Source of the DNA: an uncultured bacterium
GTDB lineage: Bacteria; Bacillota; Clostridia; Lachnospirales; Lachnospiraceae
Assembly: GCA_948467735.1 (NCBI GenBank)
Contig: CAOKFN010000005.1
Coordinates: 1-64,000, forward strand
Length of the DNA stretch: 64,000 bases
Direction: 5' to 3'
Part shown: positions 53,905 to 60,280 of the stretch, piece by piece
How the letters are laid out: each line of letters begins with the position of its first letter
Position numbering within the stretch: the stretch's first letter is position 1
Made by a program: the position numbers and the translations under genes
The notes under the pieces: generated by a model
What the model was told of the DNA's origin: nothing
Databases searched by the model: none
Seen by the model: only the letters and a program-made list of their open reading frames with translations

Positions 53905-54456
53905 CTATAGATTTAGTTCTTGGAAGTCAATCCATAGGTCGTTCCAAATATTCACTTTGATTTTATCGTGGAAAGTATAAGTCCCGATTCGGAAATCAGC
54001 CTGTTCCAAATAGTAGACAATCACTTTCTCAATGCGGGGATCCACAATCCAATATTCCCGGACGCCTGCCTCGGCGTACAGATTCAGCTTCCGTATATAG
54101 TCATGGCTGGGATTGCCGGGGGAAACGATTTCAATCACCCAGTCAGGCGCGCCCGTGCATCCGCTGTCCGTGAGCTTGGTTTTGTCGCAGATTACGCTTA
54201 TGTCCGGTTCGACGATGACGTCCTGTTTCCTGTTGAACAGCTTGACGGCAAAAGGGGCGGGATAAACCTTGCAGGAGCCTTTTTGGGAATCGATGTGAAC
54301 GCCGATTTTTTTATCGAGAAAATGCACAATTTCCTGATGAATCCGGCTTGGAGCGGACATATCATAAAACTGCCCGTCGATCAGTTCCGCCCGAATATTA
54401 TCCGGAAGCTTGTAATAATCGTCTTCGGTGTAAAATGTTTTCTGTGCCAATGCCAT
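53905..54456 (-). CDS. Uma2-family endonuclease-like protein (DUF820)
   Basis: A 183-residue protein of the Uma2/DUF820 group with a PD-(D/E)XK fold. Pattern: YKLPDNIRAELIDGQFYDMS (N-terminal Glu), VEPDISVICDKTKL (catalytic Asp), PDWVIEIVSPGNPSHDY (Glu and the following helix), then NLYAEAGVREYWIVDP. All catalytic positions are present. The family is abundant in cyanobacteria and mobile regions of other genomes, and its role is unclear. It stands alone at the border of the accessory island. Confidence 0.87.
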   Translation of the reverse strand: MALAQKTFYTEDDYYKLPDNIRAELIDGQFYDMSAPSRIHQEIVHFLDKKIGVHIDSQKGSCKVYPAPFAVKLFNRKQDVIVEPDISVICDKTKLTDSGCTGAPDWVIEIVSPGNPSHDYIRKLNLYAEAGVREYWIVDPRIEKVIVYYLEQADFRIGTYTFHDKIKVNIWNDLWIDFQELNL

Positions 54457-54679
54457 AGCAGTCCGTCCTTTCTTGCGGTTAAGTTACTCAGACACTGTAA
54501 CTCAAGCCTTATCATATCCTTTGGCCCACAGCCGACAGCTTCGTCTCCGGAACATTTCCAAGGGGTGATGTGCCGCCGCACGTTCCCCGTTTCAATGTGA
54601 ATCGGAAATGAAATTGCCGCACATTTTTCGTTTCATTGCTTTGTCATATTCAGTATACACTAAAATGGCGTGAGCATCA

Positions 54680-54896
54680 ATGAAATATTGCCCTTTTTGC
54701 GGGCAATAGCGTTTCAAAGAAGGCATATGATAGATTCGATAGGCCCAAGCAGGTGCTGAGCGGGCTGATATATGCGGAGATTATCGGCTGTAATAGGAAG
54801 AATTTAGAAAGGTTTTTGGAACGAGAGCCGCATGCAGCTGTTCGAGGGAGAGCTGACAGGCGGGTAAAAATAAAACGGAGGGAGGAAGAAATCTAA
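54680..54896 (+). pseudogene. Decayed gene fragment beginning with a zinc-ribbon motif
   Basis: MKYCPFCGQ, the usual start of a zinc-ribbon protein, is followed at once by a stop (54707-54709). Another frame then continues as KKAYDRFDRPKQVLSGLIYA and GCNRKNLERFLERE to a stop at 54896. This looks like a frameshifted remnant. The parent family is not recognised. Confidence 0.4.
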
Positions 54897-54907
54897 TGTG
54901 AATTTTA

Positions 54908-54936
54908 TTGTAAAATCGGGCGTTTTTTTGTATAAT
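54908..54936 (+). promoter_or_regulatory. Promoter of the putative structured RNA
   Basis: TTGTAA (54908-54913), 17-bp spacer, TATAAT (54931-54936). Transcription is expected from about 54943, directly before a string of hairpins with no ORF. Confidence 0.75.
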
Positions 54937-54942
54937 AGAAAA

Positions 54943-55215
54943 GAGAAGATTCTATTATCCTATAATTGAAGTGTGAACGGAATGAAGATTTTCTAAGGCT
55001 GGAAAGTACCCAGCCTAAGAAAATCTAAGTCATTCCGGGAAGAACGCAAGTGCGGCGTTCTTCCGGTCTTGTACCAGTTCATTGATTGTTCTTGACAACA
55101 GAATTCATTCTGTTGTATGTGCCGCCGGAGGCGGCATGACGGGAAAGTGTGGCAGGAGCAGGATATATCATATCTTGTGCCGCATCTCATGAAACATTAG
55201 CAGTTTCATAAGCAT
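54943..55215 (+). ncRNA. Candidate structured non-coding RNA
   Basis: No gene fits here, but five stems follow in about 230 nt. (1) 54978-55037: an 8-bp outer stem stacked on a 17-bp stem with one mismatch. (2) 55038-55064: perfect 10-bp stem GGAAGAACGC/GCGTTCTTCC. (3) 55095-55116: perfect 10-bp ACAACAGAAT/ATTCTGTTGT. (4) 55120-55136: perfect TGCCGCC/GGCGGCA. (5) 55189-55209: ATGAAAC/GTTTCAT. A good promoter precedes. I do not recognise a known RNA family. It may be a stand-alone RNA or the leader of the Rpn-like remnant behind it. Confidence 0.5.
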
Positions 55216-55225
55216 GGATTTTTAG

Positions 55226-55507
55226 AAACCGACGGAAACAATCCGTATCTGCAGGGACAGGAATATTTTAAAACAGTATCTAAGCAGCAAGGAAGTGGAG
55301 GTAGTAACGATTATGATGAGCTTATTTGATGACGAGCAGATTATGAGGACTTATACGAAAGATATGGAAAGAGAAACGACAAAAAGAAACGTGATAACAA
55401 TGATAGAAAGAGGACGTATTAAAGTGGAAGAAGTTTCTGCCTTCTTCCCTGAATTGACGTCAGATGATGTAGAAGAAATCGAAAGAGCGGTTCTGCCATT
55501 AGCATAA
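55226..55507 (+). pseudogene. C-terminal remnant of an Rpn-type PD-(D/E)XK transposase/nuclease
   Basis: An open frame from 55226 has no start for its first part and reads QYLSSKEVEVVTIMMSLFDD then IMRTYTKDMERETTKRN, the typical hinge and tail of Rpn/PD-(D/E)XK family transposase proteins. The nuclease domain is missing. ATG 55313 has GGAGG 11 nt upstream, so a 64-residue peptide could still be made. It either is a relic of a deleted gene or a short protein that kept only the tail; the tail carries no catalytic residues. Confidence 0.6.
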
Positions 55508-55812
55508 TCATAAAACCAATTCAATATCAACAAAATAGCGTAAAGGCGGCCGTCCTTTATGGAACCCGCTCTTTACTGTCCTTATACACGCCCGCAGAGG
55601 CTCATTGTCAAGCTGACCATGAAATAAATGCCTCATAATATAAGTAACCGCCGCATCGAACCAGATACGGCGGATATTTATAAACTTATTTTAGATATCT
55701 CGCTTGTCTGCCTGACAAGGCTGTTCAGTCAACACCGCAGACAGCCATAGCCCTGTCTATAGCAGAAGAGTAAAAATAGTATTTAGCTGCATGCTCCGGC
55801 AAAAATTCAAAT
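55508..55812. other. Intergenic region with one hairpin
   Basis: No ORF with a ribosome-binding site is seen on either strand. CCGCCG (55648-55653) and CGGCGG (55668-55673) form a short stem around 14 nt, without a T-run. The region ends at the 3' end of the minus-strand hypothetical gene. Confidence 0.4.
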
Positions 55813-56256
55813 TTATTTGATGAATGAGCGGAAGAAATTAACACCTGTTTTAATTTTTCCGGCTGGGGCAGGCAGCATTTTTGGCCTGCCTTTACGCTTT
55901 TCCCTCAATAACATATACAGTACCACAATTTCATACATATCCGGCCTGTTTTCATGGAGCCATAGAAAATATTCTTCAAGCTGTGCTTGTGAAATTCCTA
56001 CGTCACACGTTTTCTTATCTCCATTCTGCGCTAATTCCTTTTCTGCGATGTCAAGTTTTCTCGATACCGTTTCCCAATCGAAGTTCTCCCAGTCAACGCT
56101 CCATTTTCCGTCATGGCTCTGACTTCTCTCATTGCTTGATTTCCCAATCTTTTTTTGTTTGGCTTTCGCTGGTTTTGCTCTTGGATGTTTCCTTCTCCAA
56201 AGGTTTAGCTTAGAAAACATTTTTTGAATGTTTGCCGCCCGGCTTCTAATATTCAT
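55813..56256 (-). CDS. Hypothetical protein of the accessory island
   Basis: A 147-residue protein with a very basic N-terminus (RRKHPRAKPAKAKQKKIGKS), an aromatic SVDWENFDWETVSRKLDIAE segment and a helical part (LEEYFLWLHENRPDMYEIVV). No recognised domain. Its ATG overlaps the stop of a 45-codon ORF (ATGA), which itself overlaps the ribbon-helix-helix gene upstream. This tight three-gene unit suggests a plasmid- or transposon-derived operon. Function unknown. Confidence 0.65.
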   Translation of the reverse strand: MNIRSRAANIQKMFSKLNLWRRKHPRAKPAKAKQKKIGKSSNERSQSHDGKWSVDWENFDWETVSRKLDIAEKELAQNGDKKTCDVGISQAQLEEYFLWLHENRPDMYEIVVLYMLLREKRKGRPKMLPAPAGKIKTGVNFFRSFIK

Positions 56257-56390
56257 ATTTTGTTCCTCGTCTTTCTGTAAATTCCTTTCACAATACCAGT
56301 CTGTAGTTTATGTAGGGCATTTTTCTTGGCTGATAATTTTTGTTTATATATAGAACCTTTTCTAAAACCTAAAGTCTTTGATTTTGCCAT
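56253..56390 (-). CDS. Small basic protein of 45 residues
   Basis: MAKSKTLGFRKGSIYKQKL and on; about a third of the residues are Lys or Arg, so it may bind nucleic acid. The start lies inside the end of the ribbon-helix-helix gene in another frame, and its TGA overlaps the ATG of the next gene. Such overlaps argue for translation. No family recognised. Confidence 0.5.
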   Translation of the reverse strand: MAKSKTLGFRKGSIYKQKLSAKKNALHKLQTGIVKGIYRKTRNKI

Positions 56391-56538
56391 TTTGTTTCTC
56401 AAATTTTTCAACATGTTTTTTTATGAGGGTTATTAATTCTTGGTTAGCAGAGCAGTCATTGTATTTGGCAACATACTGAAACTTTTTTAATAATTCAATA
56501 TTTACATGTAAAGTAAATTTGGATAACTTAAATGCCAA
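56362..56538 (-). CDS. Arc-like ribbon-helix-helix protein
   Basis: A 58-residue protein with TTG start, preceded by AAGGAGGTGATGAGC. KLSKFTLHVNIELLKKFQYV then NDCSANQELITLIKKHVEKF matches the Arc/MetJ fold: an N-terminal beta strand, two helices with the turn between them. Its nearest relative visible is the gene at 57782, with about half the residues the same. It probably represses its own operon through the box at 56570-56584. Confidence 0.75.
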   Translation of the reverse strand: MAFKLSKFTLHVNIELLKKFQYVAKYNDCSANQELITLIKKHVEKFEKQNGKIKDFRF

Positions 56539-56569
56539 TGCTCATCACCTCCTTAGTGGTTCTGCAATT

Positions 56570-56584
56570 TTATTATACCGTCAA
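56570..56584 (-). promoter_or_regulatory. 15-bp box TTGACGGTATAATAA, copy 1
   Basis: On the minus strand TTGACGGTATAATAA, containing TATAAT, lies about 30 bp before the first ribbon-helix-helix gene. The identical 15-mer precedes the second one at 57745-57759. It is probably a -10 region plus operator shared by the two regulators. Confidence 0.6.
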
Positions 56585-56691
56585 AAAGACGGCATGGTTC
56601 ATCATGGCGGCAGAACAACGGCATAATATAATTGCAGAGACAATAAAAAAGGCGGCAGCAATATATCAATGTCGTTTAGTTAGATGCGTGA

Positions 56692-56844
56692 GCCGTTAAG
56701 TTAAGGAGTTATACTTGGACAGAACATTCAGGAAATTTTCATAATCCTGAAAAATGGACTTTGGATAAATTTTCTGAAATGAACACTATGGACGGAAAGC
56801 CATGTCTGTTGTGTGGTTCAAAAAGAGAAATCCCCTATAGATAG
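56692..56844 (+). pseudogene. Gene fragment with CxxC motif
   Basis: An open frame without start reads RSYTWTEHSGNFHNPEKWTL then MNTMDGKPCLLCGSKREIPY and a stop. CLLCGS may be half of a zinc site as in HNH or related nucleases. The rest of the gene is not visible. Low-confidence remnant. Confidence 0.3.
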
Positions 56845-56904
56845 AGTAATATCAGAAAAAGGGAGTAATTTAAAAATTTCAGGCAATAAAAAAGTTATAG
56901 AAAT

Positions 56905-57142
56905 AAGGCGGGGTGACAGTTCCCGCATTTTGACATACTCAATGGAATTGTCGCTAGGGTTCTGCCCTGCATGGTCAAGATAGGCAGGAATATTTTGTAT
57001 CTGGTCTTTGTATTTGGCGCAGTCAGAGGGGGTGAGAATTCCATGTGGGCAATATTGGCAGCGTTCATATAAATACTGTCATTCCCTACAGATGAAAGAC
57101 CTAACAGCTTTTTAAGTTTTCAGAAACAATACCAACTTTCAT
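56905..57142 (-). pseudogene. Frameshifted PBECR-type nuclease-like gene
   Basis: ATG 57142 overlaps the stop of the XRE gene (ATGA). Three frames in turn give MKVGIVSEN, then LKKLLGLSSVGNDSIYMNAA with NIAHMEFS, then DCAKYKDQIQNIPAYLDHAG with QNPSDNSIEYVKMRELSPRL. Joined, they resemble the phage Barnase-EndoU-ColicinE5/RelE-like nuclease (PBECR) families, with the H-P-x-D-Y type segment and a PxDxSIEYVK strand. At least two frameshifts make it inactive. Family call is from memory of the pattern. Confidence 0.5.
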
Positions 57143-57381
57143 TTGTTTACCTCCGGGTTGTCGGTCCTGCCCAGCAGATAATCAACGGAGCAGTCGAGGT
57201 AGTCGGCGATACGGGCGAGACTATCAAATGCCATAGAACGTCCATGTAACATATGTGAAAAGGTGTTGGAGCCAAGATTACAAGCAATTAATAAATCCTT
57301 TAAAGAAATATTTTTTCCCTTTGCATAGGTTTTGATTCGTTTCGCCACATATGGCGAATTATATAAAATCTCAGCATCCAT
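57139..57381 (-). CDS. XRE-family (cI-like) HTH regulator
   Basis: An 80-residue HTH_3 protein: VAKRIKTYAKGKNISLKDLL, then the recognition segment CNLGSNTFSHMLHGRSMAFD, and the usual end LARIADYLDCSVDYLLGRT. ATG 57381 has GGAGG 8 nt upstream; the open frame extends to 57507. Its stop overlaps the start of the frameshifted nuclease-like gene, as in toxin-antitoxin-like pairs. Three TGGCGA-centred dyads lie upstream and in the first codons, probably its operators. Confidence 0.85.
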   Translation of the reverse strand: MDAEILYNSPYVAKRIKTYAKGKNISLKDLLIACNLGSNTFSHMLHGRSMAFDSLARIADYLDCSVDYLLGRTDNPEVNK

Positions 57382-57450
57382 TTTGTGCAAACCTCCAAAA
57401 ACGCCGGAAATGGCGAAAATATATTTACAATCTCCATATTTGGCGATATA
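57341..57450. promoter_or_regulatory. Three TGGCGA dyads, likely operators of the XRE regulator
   Basis: TTCGCCA-4-TGGCGAA (57341-57358) is a perfect 7-bp dyad. Weaker forms are ACGCC-5-TGGCGA (57401-57416) and TCTCC-5-TGGCGA (57431-57446). All three are followed by AT-rich ATATA sequence. They span the upstream region and the start of the regulator gene. Confidence 0.5.
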
Positions 57451-57506
57451 ATACGACCAAGTTAAGGGATACATCTTAACAATACCACAAAAAGGAAGAA
57501 AAGCCA

Positions 57507-57572
57507 ATGGGCAAGAAAAAGCACAAAAAAGGTGATAAGAACCGCCGCCTCGAAACGATAGCTGTCTGCTGA
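57507..57572 (+). CDS. Short lysine-rich ORF, possibly truncated
   Basis: MGKKKHKKGDKNRRLETIAV and a stop, 21 residues, with AAAAAGGAAG upstream. It resembles the N-terminus of small mobile-element proteins that continue into a hydrophobic helix; here a TGA ends it early. Low confidence. Confidence 0.3.
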   Translation: MGKKKHKKGDKNRRLETIAVC

Positions 57573-57744
57573 TCGGCGGTGGTTCTTCGGCTTAATTTAA
57601 CGGAGGGAGGGATTAAGTAAATGACATTGAGTAATATATGGGATATTTAGAAAGGCAGGTTGTATTTATTTGTGATGGAAAAAGATGTGTTGTCTGTAAT
57701 TTCATGCCGTCGCATAGCCGTCAAATAATTTATCTGCCATTATG

Positions 57745-57759
57745 TTGACGGTATAATAA
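57745..57759 (+). promoter_or_regulatory. 15-bp box TTGACGGTATAATAA, copy 2
   Basis: Identical to the box at 56570-56584 on the other strand and placed 22 bp before the second ribbon-helix-helix gene. It contains TATAAT at 57752-57757. Confidence 0.6.
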
Positions 57760-57781
57760 TGTCACATATGGAGGTGGTTAT

Positions 57782-57952
57782 ATGACAACAGATACAGCTA
57801 AGTTTACGCTAAGGATAGACGCTGAATTATTGAAGAAATTTCGTTATACTGCCGATTATAACGGTCGCTCCGCCAATCGGGAATTGGAAGTCCTTATGAA
57901 AAAGCATATTGCAGAATTTGAAACAGAACATGAAAGAATTATATTTCAATAA
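57782..57952 (+). CDS. Arc-like ribbon-helix-helix protein, second copy
   Basis: A 56-residue protein with GGAGGTGGTT before its ATG. KFTLRIDAELLKKFRYTADY then NGRSANRELEVLMKKHIAEF has the beta strand and two helices of the Arc fold. It is a paralogue of the gene at 56538, 1.2 kb away on the other strand, and shares the identical 15-bp upstream box. Both probably come from the same family of mobile elements. No partner gene follows it. Confidence 0.8.
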   Translation: MTTDTAKFTLRIDAELLKKFRYTADYNGRSANRELEVLMKKHIAEFETEHERIIFQ

Positions 57953-58097
57953 TTTACGTCGCAGGCGGTCAGTGATATTCCCATAAAAGAAGACGCCTTA
58001 TGTCAACAGGGATAGCGAGTATCGGATTGTGTCAGCAGCAATCCGAATTGTAAGGTTTTTTAAGAAAGAGATAGATGCTCATTGATTTCCTAAAGCG

Positions 58098-58129
58098 GGG
58101 GCGGCACTGTGAAAAGTACCGCCCCTTTT
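58098..58129 (+). terminator. Terminator in the region before rex
   Basis: GGGGCGG (58098-58104) and CCGCCCC (58119-58125) with TTTT after. It closes the accessory island on the + strand. No other feature is seen in 57953-58280. Confidence 0.65.
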
Positions 58130-58280
58130 CATGTCCGGCGGCATCCTTGTTGATATGAAGCGGTTAAATGTAGTAGGAAACCGCGACTGCCGCAGCAGAA
58201 AATCACAGTATTCTGCCCAAGTTCGGCATGGGTGTGAAAAGCGGCGGTTTTGCAGTTTCAAATTAACTTTGCCGCGGGGA

Positions 58281-58309
58281 TTGACAAGAATTTAACATTT
58301 TGTTATGAT
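58281..58309 (+). promoter_or_regulatory. Sigma-A promoter of rex
   Basis: TTGACA (58281-58286), 17-bp spacer, TATGAT (58304-58309). The spacer holds TAACA-3-TGTTA, a dyad related to but not the same as the Rex operator (TTGTTAA-4-TTAACAA). Confidence 0.8.
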
Positions 58310-58372
58310 GAAATGTGGAATAAAAATCAGTTCAAATTATGTGTCAGTGTGCCAGTATGGAGGTGTGGAACC

Positions 58373-59008
58373 TTGGAAGAGAGGGAAATTTCGCAGGCTG
58401 TTATCGGACGTCTGCCGAGATATTTTCGTTATCTTGGGGAGTTGAGAGATAAGGGAATCGAGAGAATATCGTCACAGGAGCTAAGCGCTTTGATGAAGGT
58501 GACAGCGTCCCAGATTCGTCAGGATTTTAATAATTTCGGCGGTTTTGGCCAGCAGGGGTACGGTTACAACGTAGAATTTCTTTATCATGAAATAGGGAAA
58601 ATTTTAGGCTTGAATCAGCAGCATCATTTTATCATTGTGGGCGCGGGAAATTTAGGGCGGGCGCTGGGCAATTACATCAATTTTGAGAAAAGGGGATTTA
58701 TTTTCCGGGGAATTTTTGACAAGGATCCGGCGCTGGCGGGGCAGGAAGTCCGAGGGATTAAGATTATGCCGATGACGGAAATGGAAGAATTTATCCGAAA
58801 GAATGAGATTGACATCGGGGTGCTGACCATTCCGAAGGCCGGAGCGGTGGAAGCTGCGGAGAAGCTGGTAAAGAACGGGGTTCGGGCGATTTGGAATTTC
58901 GCCCATGTGGATTTGAATGTTCCGGAGGGAATTCAGGTGGAAAATGTGCATCTTTCGGACAGCTTGATGAAATTGTCCTATAATCTCAGAAACGGTTCAA
59001 GTAATTAG
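58373..59008 (+). CDS. rex: Redox-sensing transcriptional repressor Rex
   Basis: Senses the NADH/NAD+ ratio and represses fermentation and hydrogen-related genes. The N-terminal winged helix reads ISQAVIGRLPRYFRYLGEL, with recognition in TASQIRQDFNNFGGFGQQGYG. The Rossmann domain has the NADH motif VGAGNLGRALGNY, and FDKDPALAG and WNFAHVDLNVP follow. The TTG at 58373 (GGAGG 9 nt upstream) gives 211 residues, the normal size; the longer frame from 58250 overlaps the promoter. Monocistronic by its promoter and spacing. Confidence 0.95.
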   Translation: MEEREISQAVIGRLPRYFRYLGELRDKGIERISSQELSALMKVTASQIRQDFNNFGGFGQQGYGYNVEFLYHEIGKILGLNQQHHFIIVGAGNLGRALGNYINFEKRGFIFRGIFDKDPALAGQEVRGIKIMPMTEMEEFIRKNEIDIGVLTIPKAGAVEAAEKLVKNGVRAIWNFAHVDLNVPEGIQVENVHLSDSLMKLSYNLRNGSSN

Positions 59009-59143
59009 TCCGAAGGGGATTTGATTGTGATGCGCGACCGGAGCGAAGGGGTTTTGATTATGGTTCATTGTCATAAACGATAGAACGGATGCCCGGAGAT
59101 GGGGAGGCATACTCTCTTAGGCATCGGGCAGGAGGGGATGGAA

Positions 59144-59773
59144 ATGAAAAATAATGAGGATGACAGCCGACAAGCGCTTTTTTCGGAGGCGCTTCGGGGG
59201 AAAAAAATTCCCATACTCACTTTGGACAACAAATGGTATCGGCTGCTGACGGAGGAAAACAGAGCGGAGGCGGCTGATTTGGAAGCGCAGCTGAATACGC
59301 TTTTAAAGCGTCAGGGCAAGCTGAACGGGGAGATTAAAGAAATCAAGAAGCTGAAGAAAAAGCTTATGAGCGAAATCGTGTCTCTGGCGGATGAGGCGGA
59401 GCAGTCTCCCAGCCCGGAAGTGTCGCAGAAAATGGAACAGAATAAGAAGATGGTGGAAGAATGCAACGAACGGATGGAGGCACATCAGGACGAACTGATG
59501 GAACTGCCGAAAGAAATCGATCAGTTGAATTTCCGGCTGATGCTGGTGACAATGAACTGCTGTTATGATACCATGAAGGAGAATACGGAGGAAATTCAGG
59601 TCATTGCCGACTGGGTGGCGCAGATCCGGGTGGAATTAAAAAAACGCCTGATAAAAAAGCAGGAAATGGAACAGAGAAACCATGCGATATATTCCTATAT
59701 GCATGATTTATTTGGGGCGGAAGTGGTGGATATATTTGATATGCAGTATAATCCGGAGGAGGAGCAGGAATGA
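59144..59773 (+). CDS. Coiled-coil protein of unknown function
   Basis: A 209-residue soluble protein. After a short ordered N-terminus (ALRGKKIPILTLDNKWYRLL) residues 45-135 form long coiled coils (LKRQGKLNGEIKEIKKLKKK and NKKMVEECNERMEAHQDELM). The C-terminal third is helical and ends in DIFDMQYNPEEEQE. No enzyme motif. GGAGGGG lies 6 nt before ATG 59144; ATG 59138 touches it. The leader at 59097-59138 matches the motif upstream of the diguanylate cyclase gene. Function unknown. Confidence 0.75.
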   Translation: MKNNEDDSRQALFSEALRGKKIPILTLDNKWYRLLTEENRAEAADLEAQLNTLLKRQGKLNGEIKEIKKLKKKLMSEIVSLADEAEQSPSPEVSQKMEQNKKMVEECNERMEAHQDELMELPKEIDQLNFRLMLVTMNCCYDTMKENTEEIQVIADWVAQIRVELKKRLIKKQEMEQRNHAIYSYMHDLFGAEVVDIFDMQYNPEEEQE

Positions 59774-59960
59774 GGGGCTGTCTCCCCGCCTGCGAATCGA
59801 TGGAGCTTCGTCCTGTATTATTTATATACCCGGCAGGGGAGCGGCGGGGAGATTTTATCCGGCGGGAAAAAGGATATGAGACGGGCTGGCAGCAGGCGAA
59901 CCTGCGGCAGTCCGTTTCGTGCGTTTCCCGGGGGGAGGAGGGGCGCGCGGGCGCTTCGAG

Positions 59961-60255
59961 AGCGGAATAAGTTCCCGCAGGCGGGAAAAGTTCCCCCCTG
60001 TGGGAACTGGAATAAAAAACAGTCTCGAAGCGGAAGCGCCCGGGAGAATTTTCAGCTGCGCCTTTTGCAGATGAAAATTGCTCCCCCGTAAGGGCGCGGA
60101 AGCGAAGAGAGCGGAACAAGTTCCCGCAGTCGGGAAAAGTTCCCCCCTGTGGGAACTGGAAAAAACAGTCTCGAAGCGGAAGCGCCCGGGAGAATTTTCA
60201 GCTGCGCCTTTTGCAGATGAAAATTGCTCCCCCGTAAGGGCGCGGAAGCGAAGAG
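59961..60255 (+). repeat. Tandem duplication of a ~147-bp GC-rich unit with hairpins
   Basis: Copy A (59961-60109, 149 bp) and copy B (60110-60255, 146 bp) differ only by a few substitutions and a 3-bp gap. Each has two TTCCC/GGGAA hairpins (AAGTTCCCGCAG..CGGGAA and GTTCCCCCCTGTGGGAAC), CAGTCTCGAAGCGGAAGCGC, then TTTTCAGCTGCG..TGCAGATGAAAA. They lie between the coiled-coil gene and nnr with no ORF of their own. Related segments occur in the glyA leader. Confidence 0.88.
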
Positions 60256-60280
60256 ACGGAACTGGAATCGAGGTTTTTGG

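Noticed and set aside
58079..58261. Possible 5S rRNA-like or coding segment near 58200
   Set aside because: A short ATGCCGAAC-like resemblance only; no rRNA secondary structure, and the frame has no ribosome-binding site.
58287..58303. Rex operator in the rex promoter
   Set aside because: The dyad TAACA-3-TGTTA has the half-sites in the reverse order and wrong spacing compared with the known Rex site.
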